The translations under genes were made by a program, and so were the position numbers. From an uncultured Bacteroidota bacterium (GTDB lineage Bacteria > Bacteroidota > Bacteroidia > JABEUT01), in contig CAIPDV010000113.1 in assembly GCA_903863935.1 (NCBI GenBank), positions 43,333-107,332 on the forward strand: 64,000 bases of DNA, given 5' to 3'. Positions 37,684 to 46,901 of this stretch are shown one piece after another. Each line of letters starts with the position of its first letter. The stretch's first letter is position 1. The notes under the pieces were generated by a model, which saw only the letters and a list, made by a program, of their open reading frames with translations, did no database searches and was not told the DNA's origin.

Positions 37684-37750
37684 TTTCACGAAAATGATGG
37701 AAGTCATAATAAGGGATGAGAAAGTACTTTTATTTTTCATTCGTATTACG

Positions 37751-37758
37751 TACTTTTG
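37751..37758 (+). promoter_or_regulatory. -7 element of dps
   Basis: TACTTTTG, an exact TAnnTTTG match, lies 18 bases upstream of the dps ATG at 37777. Confidence 0.45.
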
Positions 37759-37776
37759 ATTTTAAAATTAAAACCT

Positions 37777-38247
37777 ATGAAACCAAACATTGATATTTCC
37801 GACAAAAACAGGGGAGCTGTGGCTGAGCTTTTGAATGTATTATTAGCCGATGAATATGTGCTTTATACCAAAACCCGCAATGCCCATTGGAATATTGAAG
37901 GGAACAACTTTATGGAATTGCATAAATTTTTCGAAGGCCAGTATGAAGCCATTGATGAAACCATTGACTCAGTTGCAGAGCGTGTCCGGTCTTTAGGCCA
38001 TTATTCGCTTGGTTCACTTAAAGATTTTTTAGAGATAACCCATCTTTCGGAGGACAAAGAATTGAGTGATCAGAAATCGGCTTTGAAAGCATTATTGGAA
38101 AGCCATGAAACAATTATTTGCAATTGCAGAAAGGATTTGGTTACGATAAACGATAAGTATAAAGACCTTGGAACCGCAGATTTCATTACAGGGATTATGG
38201 AAGAACATGAAAAAATGGCCTGGATGCTGAGATCTTATCTTGCTTGA
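37777..38247 (+). CDS. dps: Dps ferritin-like DNA-binding protein
   Basis: This 156-residue Dps dodecamer subunit oxidises Fe(II) with hydrogen peroxide and protects DNA. The ferroxidase motif runs from His37 (NAHWNIEG) and His49 to Asp64 and Glu68 in DETIDSVAER, the usual inter-subunit site. The ATG at 37777 gives the normal length; a TTG at 37756 would add seven residues. The N-terminus has two Lys within the first eleven residues and could contribute to DNA binding. Monocistronic, after a terminator. Confidence 0.95.
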   Translation: MKPNIDISDKNRGAVAELLNVLLADEYVLYTKTRNAHWNIEGNNFMELHKFFEGQYEAIDETIDSVAERVRSLGHYSLGSLKDFLEITHLSEDKELSDQKSALKALLESHETIICNCRKDLVTINDKYKDLGTADFITGIMEEHEKMAWMLRSYLA

Positions 38248-38371
38248 GTGTAAAACTACAGACTAGTTAAAATTTCGATGAGCAGGGCAGAAATGTTTTT
38301 TCTGGCGATGATGGAGATGGTAAAGAAACTGAAAAAGTAATAGCGGATTTTTTTCAGCATATAGAAACGGA

Positions 38372-39994
38372 GTGAGAATTACTTTCATATTATTTATTGG
38401 GCTTATTGCAAATAGTGAGCTTATCGGGCAATCAGTTCAGGAAAAACTTATGCTTACTGATACCAAAGATTCTGTATTGCTGAAATCAGAATCCCCAAAC
38501 TTTGATAGCACCGGAAGATACCTATTTGAGACTGTAAATGATTCGGGCGAATATTTCATTGATAATAATGGGAAAACAGGGCCTTTAAAACAAAATTGGG
38601 GAAGTTCTATTTCAAAATATACCTTATTAAAGGATGAAGATGTTTTCTATTACCACAGTGCAGCATTAAGGATTTTCGGGCCATTCAAAGGGGATGACCT
38701 AGCCCATTTTAGAAACCCGATATCGAAAAACAAGCAACATGTTGCAACTCCGTGTTTTTTTAAAGACAGGATTGCTATTTATATTGACGGTAAATTAATA
38801 ACCAAGGTGGATACATTAACTAAAAAAGAATGGTATTCTAACTTAAAACAGGAGAATCCTTTTGAATCAAAGGAGATTTATTTTCAATCGGATGATTGGT
38901 GCCAACTTAGTAACAATGGTAACTGTCTGTTTTCAGTGGAAAATGGATTGCGTTATAATTTATTCTTTAACGGCAGTATAATCAACACTTCTGAAAATGA
39001 GATTTATCCCGTCAGGGTAAATGATAATGGGAATTATATTTATTCAGTTGGCAGAAAACCAATGAAAAATGAGAATTACACATATGATTATATGTTCTTT
39101 ATTCATACAAAAGATTCAGTATTTGCCCCGGTAAGAACTGTATGGGATTCCTATCTGAATGAGGATGGTTCCTATTATTGCAAAGGGGATGATAGTGGCC
39201 CTGAGTATATACTAATTGATAATGCCATGTACAAGGGTATTAAAGAAATTAACTGTATCAGATTGCCTGATAAAACACATTATATGTTTAGTTATGCTAA
39301 GGATGATGGGCACTATATGAATGTTAACGGCAAATCGGAAGAATATAATTTTCAGGACATATTCTATCCGACTTTGGATACAAACGGTAATTATGCTTTT
39401 TATGGATTGCGTAATTATTACCTGTATAAGTTTATAAACGGGAAAGAGATTTCCGAGCCAATTACAAAATATGGTGTAAGGCCAGTTCCGCTTTATATAA
39501 GCCCAACTGGAGAATCTTTGCATATTTTTAAAACAGAGGATTCCACTTATCTTTACAGAGATGATAAAATGCTATATAAATTAAGTAACGATAAGAATTT
39601 AAGTATTATTGAACCAATGGATTTTCTTACTGGCGAGTATGAAAAAGACAAACCCCTGGAAGGGAATAATTTTTTCTATATGGAAATTGACTCGGTAGGG
39701 TATGTGGTTTTTAATGGTCAGTTCTCAAGACCCATGCTACCTGCCAAAACCCATGGTTCAGATGATGAAAAACCCATCGGGCAAATTATTTCAGCAGAAC
39801 GGGTAGGGCATGGGTTTTATTTTATTCAGAAAACAGGTGCGCGGAAGTATCTTATAAATATTAATAATTCCGTTTATAGGGAAGTGGACGACCTGGATAG
39901 AATATATAGCGGTAATACTTTTTTTGATGGGGGAAAGCTTATTTTTTACGGAGTTAAGGGGCTTTCATTTTATCAATTTTCGGTAAAAGAATGA
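38372..39994 (+). CDS. Large secreted repeat-like protein, unknown function
   Basis: I do not recognise a family. The 540-residue product opens with a GTG start and a signal peptide (ITFILFIGLIANSELIGQ). It is built from imperfect repeats of the form strand-N-G-x-Y/I-strand (for example DSTGRYLFETVNDSGEYFIDNNGK and NDNGNYIYSVGRKP), suggesting a beta-propeller or WG-like repeat fold. Asp/Asn/Gly turns recur about every 40 residues. Its stop overlaps the next gene's ATG (ATGA), so the two are translationally coupled and may work as one unit. Confidence 0.7.
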   Translation: MRITFILFIGLIANSELIGQSVQEKLMLTDTKDSVLLKSESPNFDSTGRYLFETVNDSGEYFIDNNGKTGPLKQNWGSSISKYTLLKDEDVFYYHSAALRIFGPFKGDDLAHFRNPISKNKQHVATPCFFKDRIAIYIDGKLITKVDTLTKKEWYSNLKQENPFESKEIYFQSDDWCQLSNNGNCLFSVENGLRYNLFFNGSIINTSENEIYPVRVNDNGNYIYSVGRKPMKNENYTYDYMFFIHTKDSVFAPVRTVWDSYLNEDGSYYCKGDDSGPEYILIDNAMYKGIKEINCIRLPDKTHYMFSYAKDDGHYMNVNGKSEEYNFQDIFYPTLDTNGNYAFYGLRNYYLYKFINGKEISEPITKYGVRPVPLYISPTGESLHIFKTEDSTYLYRDDKMLYKLSNDKNLSIIEPMDFLTGEYEKDKPLEGNNFFYMEIDSVGYVVFNGQFSRPMLPAKTHGSDDEKPIGQIISAERVGHGFYFIQKTGARKYLININNSVYREVDDLDRIYSGNTFFDGGKLIFYGVKGLSFYQFSVKE

Positions 39995-40824
39995 GGAGAT
40001 TAGTATTGATATTAACTATACTGATTGCAGTTTTTGCTCAAAATTCGGATGCGCAGAAGATGCCGTCCGATTATTTTGATGAAGGTAATAAATACTTTGA
40101 AGACAGTAATTATAAAAATGCCATCATCTCTTTTAAGTACATCGTAAATCATTATCCTAAAAATGTTTTATATCCCAGAGCTTTTTACAATCTAGGCTAT
40201 ATTTATTATTGCAATAATCAATATGATAGTTCATTAGTAATTTTTAAAAATATATTGGTCAGCCAATTTAATGAGAAGGAACATTTAGGCGGAGATATTA
40301 TGGCCGATCCTTATACCAATTACCGGCATTGGGCATGCATCGTATTATGTAATATTTACGAAGACAAATCGATGTTTGATACAGCCCTGCACTATCTGGC
40401 TTTAGGAGACACTGTTTATCGGTACCTTCATTTTTGCGGAAATGAATTGGATGCAAGTAAGGTAAGTACTGCACTAAAATATGCTGAGCTTTATAAAAAG
40501 CTAAATAAAAAGGATGAAGCCATTCAACATCTTTTGCCTGTTGTTTTTAAAAAGGATGGGGATTGCGCGGAAGTATTGGCTGAATTAAAAGAACTGCTGA
40601 AAGAGAAAAAAAACGTGAAAAAGGAACTTGACCTCGCTTTGGCAAAGCCTTATTCAAAACCTTACCGGGAAAACACTTCAGAAAGGTATTATTTTTTCAA
40701 ATTTTTAAATACCGAAATAGCTTTTCCAGGAAGATATGAAAGCGATGAATATAAATTCGACAGAAAAAGAGCGATTGAAGATGTGCATAAATGGAAATTC
40801 TATCAAATGATAGAGGGGTTATAA
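39991..40824 (+). CDS. Secreted TPR protein coupled to the preceding gene
   Basis: This is a 277-residue protein with a signal peptide (LTILIAVFAQNSDAQ). At least three TPR-like helix pairs follow, including YFDEGNKYFEDSNYKNAIISFKYIVNHYP and RAFYNLGYIYYCNNQYDSSLVIFKNIL, which would form a protein-binding superhelix in the periplasm. It overlaps the preceding gene by 4 bases and ends 4 bases before the convergent histidine kinase gene. The partner is probably the coupled secreted protein; this is inference. Confidence 0.75.
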   Translation: MRRLVLILTILIAVFAQNSDAQKMPSDYFDEGNKYFEDSNYKNAIISFKYIVNHYPKNVLYPRAFYNLGYIYYCNNQYDSSLVIFKNILVSQFNEKEHLGGDIMADPYTNYRHWACIVLCNIYEDKSMFDTALHYLALGDTVYRYLHFCGNELDASKVSTALKYAELYKKLNKKDEAIQHLLPVVFKKDGDCAEVLAELKELLKEKKNVKKELDLALAKPYSKPYRENTSERYYFFKFLNTEIAFPGRYESDEYKFDRKRAIEDVHKWKFYQMIEGL

Positions 40825-40828
40825 AAAT

Positions 40829-42595
40829 TTAAACCTCTTCCACCTCCGGGTTTAGTTCCAGTACGGTATTGTTATTCAGCAAGCGCACAATTTTATCATA
40901 CAGTTCATCCGGCTTGAATGGTTTCGGAACATATTCATTCATTCCAAGGGCTACGCACTTTTCATAATCCAATCGTAGTGCCGATGCTGTAATAGCTATA
41001 ATAGGCAGGTTAGATGCAGGAGGCAATAACGATGAACGAATGTATTTAGTAGCTTCTAATCCGTCCATTTCCGGCATTTGAATATCCATTAATACAAGAT
41101 CATAGGGTTTTACAGCAAGCATTTCAACAGCAATTTTGCCATTTTCTGCAAGGGAAACTGTAGCACCCCACCTTTCAAGCGTTTTGGTAACAACCCGTTG
41201 ATTGATCTTGTTGTCTTCGGCAACAAGTATTTTAACTCCATTCAGGTTTTTTAATTTCGCCGCACCATTGCCTGATTCGAGGTTAGTTGAAAAGTCTTCA
41301 TCATACTTTTTGAAGGTAAGCCTTACAGAGAATGTAGAGCCCATACCCGGTTTGCTTTCAGCAAAAATGGTTCCGTTCTGCATCTCCACCAGTTTCTTTG
41401 CAATGCCAAGCCCAAGGCCTGTTCCGCCATATTTACGGCTGGTGTCAATGCTGGCCTGGGTAAATGGTTCAAAAATGCTTATAAGTTTGCTCGAAATGAT
41501 TCCAATACCGGTGTCCTTCACTACGAACTCAAGGGTAATATTTCCGCCTTCTTCACCACGCAGATATACATTAAGGTTAACTTCCCCATGGTCGGTAAAC
41601 TTAACAGCATTACCAGTAAGGTTCCATAAAACCTGCGATAAACGTACCGGATCGCCAACAATTTTTTGAGGAATAGATTTTTCAATGTTGGTGTAATATT
41701 TTATATTCTTTTCCCTTGCCTTAACATCCATGGCAAGTGAAAGATTCCGGATAATATCGCGCACATTGAACGGAGTTTCCTCAAACACCATTTTTGATGC
41801 ATTAATTTTAGAGATGTCAAGGATATCATTAATAATGGTAAGCAACATACCTGCCGAATCACGTATTCCACGGGCATATTCCTTTTGTTCGTCTGAAAGC
41901 CTTGTTTGCGAAAGGAGGTAGGCCATTCCAATAACACCATTCATGGGTGTTCTTATCTCATGACTCATATTGGCCAGGAATTCTTCTTTTATTTTTGCTG
42001 CCTTTTCAGCTTGTTCTTTCGCTACTATTAACTGTGTTTCTAATTCCTTTTTCTCGCTAATATCGTTCAGTAATGAAAGGCTGCATTTTTTGCCGTATAA
42101 TTCAATAATAATATTTGAAAAAAGCATGTTAATAGGTTTCCCCAATTTGGTGAACATGATCTGTTCCCTATTCTTCAAAGAGCCTCTTTTTTTCAATTCG
42201 TTGATGATCCGTGCACGGCTTTCAGAAAGCACTATACCAAGGCTTGTAAGGGAGCGGCCGACAGCTTCCTGCCGCTGGTATCCGAACAGATCAAGAAATG
42301 CTTGGTTAGTATCAAGTATAATTCCGGAGTCAAGCTCGGCAATGCAAATACAGGTAGGGCTAAAATCAAAAAAGGTAAGGAACTTTTTATTGTTGTCAAT
42401 CAAAACCTTTGATTGGCCTGCCATTTTATTATAAATAATGGTGGAAATAACAAGGGTGAGTGCTATGGCTGCCCACAGCACATATTCATGTATTGTAGGG
42501 GTTTTATGTGTAGCCATAGTAAGTACCCAACTTACCAGCAGGATAATGGAGTTGAGTGCTAAAATTACAGACCACTTAGTAAATTTTCTTTCCAT
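40829..42595 (-). CDS. Hybrid histidine kinase (PAS-HisKA-HATPase-REC)
   Basis: This 588-residue membrane-bound hybrid sensor kinase has two TM helices at about 8-54, a PAS domain at about 70-185 (TFFDFSPTCICIAELDSGIILDTNQAF), HisKA with His212 (FLANMSHEIRTPMNG), HATPase with the N box (NAVKFTDHGEV) and the G box GGTGLGLGIAK near 390, and a receiver domain (about 455-575) with Asp504 in YDLVLMDIQMPEMDG. No output domain and no cognate response regulator are next to it. The gene upstream on the same strand encodes a longer paralogue. Confidence 0.95.
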   Translation of the reverse strand: MERKFTKWSVILALNSIILLVSWVLTMATHKTPTIHEYVLWAAIALTLVISTIIYNKMAGQSKVLIDNNKKFLTFFDFSPTCICIAELDSGIILDTNQAFLDLFGYQRQEAVGRSLTSLGIVLSESRARIINELKKRGSLKNREQIMFTKLGKPINMLFSNIIIELYGKKCSLSLLNDISEKKELETQLIVAKEQAEKAAKIKEEFLANMSHEIRTPMNGVIGMAYLLSQTRLSDEQKEYARGIRDSAGMLLTIINDILDISKINASKMVFEETPFNVRDIIRNLSLAMDVKAREKNIKYYTNIEKSIPQKIVGDPVRLSQVLWNLTGNAVKFTDHGEVNLNVYLRGEEGGNITLEFVVKDTGIGIISSKLISIFEPFTQASIDTSRKYGGTGLGLGIAKKLVEMQNGTIFAESKPGMGSTFSVRLTFKKYDEDFSTNLESGNGAAKLKNLNGVKILVAEDNKINQRVVTKTLERWGATVSLAENGKIAVEMLAVKPYDLVLMDIQMPEMDGLEATKYIRSSLLPPASNLPIIAITASALRLDYEKCVALGMNEYVPKPFKPDELYDKIVRLLNNNTVLELNPEVEEV

Positions 42596-42671
42596 TAACG
42601 AAACATGAGGTTAGAATTTAATTTCCTTGGGAGATCAATGACAAAACTTATTTTTCAGGGGGGCGTTACTG

Positions 42672-42679
42672 CAAATATA
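42672..42679 (-). promoter_or_regulatory. -7 element of first hybrid kinase gene
   Basis: The minus strand reads TATATTTG, an exact TAnnTTTG match 76 bases upstream of the ATG at 42595. The two kinase genes may therefore be separately transcribed. Confidence 0.35.
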
Positions 42680-42732
42680 TTATTTATTTTAATAATTCAA
42701 AGGAGGCATCCTGTTTCGCGAAAAAAGTTCTT

Positions 42733-45264
42733 TTATAAATTTTTATGCGTTTGTGAGGATTTGGCTTCTCCCTTGTGGCTGATATTAATTTTAGCGGTGG
42801 CTGATATCATTTTATAAAGATCCTCAGGTTTAAATGGTTTCGATATATAATCGTCCATTCCAAGTTCGCGGCATTTTTCTTTATCAAGGCTGATAACGGA
42901 GGCGGTCATGGCTACAATAGGTACTTTGGATGCAGGCGAAGGCAGGAAATTACGTATTTGCCTGGTTGCTTCAAATCCATCCATTTCAGGCATTTGAACA
43001 TCCATAAGTACAAGATCGTAAGGGTTGGTTGCTACCATTTCCACGGCTTGCCGGCCATTTTCTGCAACATCAACAGTTATACCCCATTTACTCATGGTTT
43101 TAACTCCCACACGTTGGCTGATGCGGTTATCTTCGGTAAGAAGTATTCTCAATCCATTAAGGTCGCGGCCATTCGTAATATCTTTTTCAGGCACCGGTAT
43201 GTGTTGTTTTGCTCCCGGGAAATATTTTTTATACCCTATGCGGAATGAGAAAACCGAGCCTTTACCCAATTCACTTTCAGCATGAATAGTACCTCCCTGC
43301 ATTTCAACAAGCCTTTTTGATATGCTCAAGCCAAGTCCGGTGCCACCATATTTGCGGGTAGTATCAGGCGAAGCCTGAACAAATGGATCGAACAAGGTGC
43401 TTATTTTATCGGTATCAATTCCAATTCCGGTGTCTTTAATTATAAATTCCAAAAAGATATTTTCAGAATCTTCTTTTTGCTTATTGATACTGATATTAAC
43501 CTCACCTTCTTCCGTAAATTTAACAGCGTTGCCCGCCAAATTTAAAAGTATCTGGAATAGCCTTACAGGGTCGCCCATCACCTTTTGTGGGATACTCAAA
43601 TCAATATGAGTATGGAATTTTACGCTCTTTTCTTTCGCTTTTAATTCCATTGACATGTTCAGATTTCTTAACACATCGTAAATGCTGAATGGGGTATTTT
43701 CAATGGCCATTTGGCCGGCATTTATTTTGGAAATATCCAATATGTCATTAATGATAGTTAGCAAAATTTCCGATGAATCCTTTATCCAGCTAGCATATTC
43801 TTTTTGTTCATCATTCAATTGTGTTTGAGCAAGCAGATTCACCATGCCAATAATACCATTCATGGGTGTTCTTATTTCATGGCTCATATTGGCAAGGAAT
43901 CGTTCCTCGGAGCGGACAGCCTGCTGCGCTTTTTCAGTTGCTGCAATTAATTGATTTTCTAATTCCTTACGTTCGCTAATATCGTTTACAATATCAAGGC
44001 TGCATTTGCGTCCGCCAATATCAAGTACAATACTGGAATAAAGCGTGGTAATCAGTTTTCCGCTTTTGGTACGTACAATTTGTTCCCTGTTTCGTATAAT
44101 GCCCGATTCAACAAGTTCATTTTTAATGGAGGCTCTTAATCCGGGCGGAAGAATTCCCAATTCCGAGGCGGAATGTCCCAGCATTTCTTCCCTGGAATAT
44201 CCACATATTTCAAGAAACGATTGGTTTACTTCCAATATTTTTCCATTCTCAAGGTCAAACAGTCCGATACCACCCGGATTATAATCGAAGATTGTTTGAA
44301 GCTTTGTTTTGTTTTCAAATAAATCAGACTCAATTTTTTTGTTTTCAGTAATATCATTCAGCAAGGTAAGGCTATACTTATTTCCATTCAGGTCAATAAT
44401 AATATCGGAAAGCAAAACTGTTATTTGTTTCCCTTCCTTTGAATAGGTTGCCTGTTCCCAGTTGCGTAATGAACCTTGTTTGGTAAGTTCTGAAATATAT
44501 TTTTTTCTGTCTTCAGGCCTTATTATTCCAAGCTCCATAGTTGTCCGGCCAACCAATTCATCTTTTTTATACCCATAGGTTTCGCGGAAGGACTGGTTCG
44601 CATCAAAAATTTTTCCCGATTCCAGTTCAACAATGGAAATTGCGGTTGGGCTGGAATCAAAAATTGTCTGGAACTTTTGCATGTTCTCCATCAATGCATT
44701 GTCAAGGTCCTTATGCGCACTTGCACTGTTCAATAAAACAATTCCACATTCCCTGCCTCCCAGAGTTATTAATTTATAGGATAATACACAGGTAAAATGT
44801 TCGCCAGATTTGGTTTTAAACCGGAGTACTTTGTTTTTTACAAAACCATATTGCTGCACTTCTGCAATCAGTTGTTTCCTTTCTTTTGGTTCAATAATGC
44901 CAAGGCCAATGGATGAGTTTCCAATTACTTCCTGGCGGGTGTATCCAAACATATCAAGGTAACCCTGATTTACATCAAAAATCTTTCCGGAAGTAAGCTC
45001 CAGAATGCAAATTCCAACCGGTGTATTTTCAAAAATTGTGGAAAGTTTATCGTTCGTTTCGTCATAAGCGTTTACTTTTTCAACCAATTTACGATATACG
45101 AAAAAGGCAGCAGCAATTGATAATACGGCAAGTACCAAAGTACATATTCTGAGCGGGAGGATACCGGTAGAAGGTGGTGAAAATACAAGCGTAGTGGCGC
45201 AAATAACAAACACTGAAAAAATTGCAAGTAAGATGTTTGTCCAGCGCGAAAACTTTATCTTCAT
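42733..45264 (-). CDS. Hybrid histidine kinase with three PAS domains
   Basis: The 843-residue kinase has two TM helices (about 9-57), then three PAS domains (about 72-180, 197-305 and 320-430). They share the motif TIFxxxPxGIxxxELxSGKIFxVNQ and clearly arose by duplication. HisKA follows with His462, then HATPase with GGTGLGLSISK near 640, and a receiver with Asp755 in YDLVLMDVQMPEMDG. It parallels the downstream kinase but has two extra PAS modules. As there, no dedicated DNA-binding partner lies nearby, so signalling must pass through a response regulator or phosphotransfer protein encoded elsewhere. Confidence 0.95.
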   Translation of the reverse strand: MKIKFSRWTNILLAIFSVFVICATTLVFSPPSTGILPLRICTLVLAVLSIAAAFFVYRKLVEKVNAYDETNDKLSTIFENTPVGICILELTSGKIFDVNQGYLDMFGYTRQEVIGNSSIGLGIIEPKERKQLIAEVQQYGFVKNKVLRFKTKSGEHFTCVLSYKLITLGGRECGIVLLNSASAHKDLDNALMENMQKFQTIFDSSPTAISIVELESGKIFDANQSFRETYGYKKDELVGRTTMELGIIRPEDRKKYISELTKQGSLRNWEQATYSKEGKQITVLLSDIIIDLNGNKYSLTLLNDITENKKIESDLFENKTKLQTIFDYNPGGIGLFDLENGKILEVNQSFLEICGYSREEMLGHSASELGILPPGLRASIKNELVESGIIRNREQIVRTKSGKLITTLYSSIVLDIGGRKCSLDIVNDISERKELENQLIAATEKAQQAVRSEERFLANMSHEIRTPMNGIIGMVNLLAQTQLNDEQKEYASWIKDSSEILLTIINDILDISKINAGQMAIENTPFSIYDVLRNLNMSMELKAKEKSVKFHTHIDLSIPQKVMGDPVRLFQILLNLAGNAVKFTEEGEVNISINKQKEDSENIFLEFIIKDTGIGIDTDKISTLFDPFVQASPDTTRKYGGTGLGLSISKRLVEMQGGTIHAESELGKGSVFSFRIGYKKYFPGAKQHIPVPEKDITNGRDLNGLRILLTEDNRISQRVGVKTMSKWGITVDVAENGRQAVEMVATNPYDLVLMDVQMPEMDGFEATRQIRNFLPSPASKVPIVAMTASVISLDKEKCRELGMDDYISKPFKPEDLYKMISATAKINISHKGEAKSSQTHKNL

Positions 45265-45305
45265 AGAAAAATGCTACGAAAGGGGAACGAATAATTGCTC
45301 GTATG

Positions 45306-45313
45306 CAAAGATA
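45306..45313 (-). promoter_or_regulatory. -7 element of three-PAS hybrid kinase gene
   Basis: The minus strand reads TATCTTTG, an exact TAnnTTTG match 41 bases upstream of the ATG at 45264. Confidence 0.45.
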
Positions 45314-45477
45314 TACCAAATTTCTTTGAAATAAGGGACAAGACTAGGGTGGTTTTAATAAATTACCAAATAACCAGTAGGTTGCCTGTAATGGTAATTG
45401 AAAGGTCTTGTTTTATAATCATTTAGCAATTTGCTGGGAAAATTCAATATTATTAATGCAATTTTTTTTAAAAATAG

Positions 45478-45485
45478 TATATTTG
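45478..45485 (+). promoter_or_regulatory. -7 element before the structured leader
   Basis: TATATTTG is an exact TAnnTTTG match. It precedes two hairpins (45490-45556) and a 40-codon ORF starting at 45592. Confidence 0.45.
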
Positions 45486-45489
45486 CAAG

Positions 45490-45556
45490 GTATTAATCCA
45501 TGCTTGTTTTTGTAAGATTAATACAATCAATACGATAGCTTGTCCCTTGGGCTATC
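45490..45556 (+). ncRNA. Putative structured leader RNA with two hairpins
   Basis: GTATTAATC (45490-45498) pairs perfectly with GATTAATAC (45516-45524). GATAGC (45534-45539) pairs with GCTATC (45551-45556). The two hairpins follow a -7 element and precede a small membrane ORF by about 35 bases. They could form a regulatory leader or part of an independent RNA. I do not recognise an RNA family; this is a structural inference. Confidence 0.35.
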
Positions 45557-45591
45557 ATTTAGATGTGGTGTAGTATGAACAATGATTTAAA

Positions 45592-45714
45592 ATGGGACGC
45601 AAATACATGATTCAGCATTCTCTTTCAAGAAGGCCCAGGATTCCATGGGTTTATATTATAATTCCCTTATTAGGTATAATAATTATTGGGCTGGTAATTT
45701 TGATTAATGTATGA
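45592..45714 (+). CDS. 40-residue small membrane protein
   Basis: The ATG at 45592 opens a 40-codon frame. It has a basic N-terminus (GRKYMIQHSLSRRPRIPW) and one continuous hydrophobic segment from about residue 20 to 38 (VYIIIPLLGIIIIGLVILI), ending in NV and TGA. The pattern of a positive N-terminus followed by a single TM helix fits a small inner-membrane protein with its N-terminus inside. It lies alone in a 470-base gap, 22 bases before the stop of the convergent membrane-protein gene. No homologue is recognised. Confidence 0.5.
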   Translation: MGRKYMIQHSLSRRPRIPWVYIIIPLLGIIIIGLVILINV

Positions 45715-45736
45715 TAAAGGTTTCGGCTTACCAAAT

Positions 45737-46750
45737 CTATACACAAAGTAACCGTATATTATAGAGATACAATACAAATGCCAATACCCCGATTAGCAGA
45801 TTTATTAATCGAAGCGGTGGTGTAAGTATCATTATTAAACGAAATGGTATAAAACCTGAAACAGTAATCAGGAATATCAACCTGCCAAATGAAATACTGG
45901 CATAAGCATTTTTATCGGAGCTGAGAAGCAATCGCATCCCAATTTCATTCCATAGTATAAGCACAGTAACAATAAATAATGGAAACAGGTATTGTGCAAA
46001 CCGTGTGAGGATTTTATAAATACCCATTTTTTTCAGCAACGATAAAAGAGCATAATAGATTCCAAACACAATTACAGCTGCAACACAGGCTCCAATATAA
46101 ATTGGTAATATAAGCCAGCTATGCTTTTGGGTGTAATCGGCATTTGCCCACCAAATCATAAATCCAATAGCAAGTACCACAATCATCATTACCGATGTAA
46201 CCGACGGGTCATTAATATCACTTCCATCTTTTTCCGGTTGTTCACAATCTGCCTCTCCGGCCATAAAGCCGGGGATACACATCATTGGACCCAGAACAAG
46301 AAGAAACATGGCGAACATGGCAAAATTCTCGGTTATTTTATCTGTTTTGTGTAAATCATCCCATGGAACACTCATGGCTAAAACCATTAAATAGACCAGT
46401 GAAGCCAATACAATTGCAATAAAAAACCATTTGACAATTTTATTGACTATCTTTTTATAGTATTTGTTCCAATGCGCATAAAGGTAGCCCAGATACCAGG
46501 GCAAGGTTAATGCTACAACTGCATATAACCCAATAAGCTGCCAGGGTTTTATAATGGTAAGAATGTTATTTTCCTTGAAAAAGAATTGCGAAAAATAGAA
46601 TGCAAAGGCAATAATACCCGCGTCGGCCAGTAATTCACTGTAACTTATTTTCCAAAAATACCTGGAATCGTAAGGGTTCTTTTTCTCGGCAGGGGTAGCG
46701 GTGGAAGACTCCTTAGCCGATGGTTTTATATACGGGGGTTTAACTCGCAT
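45737..46750 (-). CDS. Multi-pass membrane protein, unknown function
   Basis: The ATG at 46750 gives 337 residues; an upstream start at 46837 would add 29 mostly hydrophobic residues and would run close to the promoter of the divergent dehydrogenase gene. After a Ser/Thr/Lys-rich cytoplasmic N-terminus there are about eight hydrophobic segments, with a polar acidic loop (GEADCEQPEKDGSDINDPSV) near the middle. I recognise no family. Confidence 0.6.
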   Translation of the reverse strand: MRVKPPYIKPSAKESSTATPAEKKNPYDSRYFWKISYSELLADAGIIAFAFYFSQFFFKENNILTIIKPWQLIGLYAVVALTLPWYLGYLYAHWNKYYKKIVNKIVKWFFIAIVLASLVYLMVLAMSVPWDDLHKTDKITENFAMFAMFLLVLGPMMCIPGFMAGEADCEQPEKDGSDINDPSVTSVMMIVVLAIGFMIWWANADYTQKHSWLILPIYIGACVAAVIVFGIYYALLSLLKKMGIYKILTRFAQYLFPLFIVTVLILWNEIGMRLLLSSDKNAYASISFGRLIFLITVSGFIPFRLIMILTPPLRLINLLIGVLAFVLYLYNIRLLCV

Positions 46751-46878
46751 CAACCCCAAAAATAGGAAATTAAAGCAAGTAGAAACGTTGATGTATAATA
46801 ACTGATTTACTAGTTTCTGATAGTTGGGGATTTTCAAACCTTACCCCGTATGTCTCGTTTGTTTTGTGAAAATTTCCC

Positions 46879-46886
46879 TACGTTTG
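46879..46886 (+). promoter_or_regulatory. -7 element of hydroxyacyl-CoA dehydrogenase gene
   Basis: TACGTTTG is an exact TAnnTTTG match. A TTTG at 46858-46861 (17 bases upstream) could be the -33 element. The leader would be only a few bases long with the ATG at 46902. Confidence 0.45.
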
Positions 46887-46901
46887 CAAAAAAATATGAT
46901 T

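Noticed and set aside
38278-38340. 20-codon ORF (MSRAEMFFLAMMEMVKKLKK) between dps and the next gene
   Set aside because: Short, Met-rich and without promoter or start context; may be a remnant, but cannot be supported as a gene.
41202-41669. 155-residue plus-strand ORF antisense to a histidine kinase
   Set aside because: Typical antisense frame caused by codon bias in HATPase; no homology recognised.
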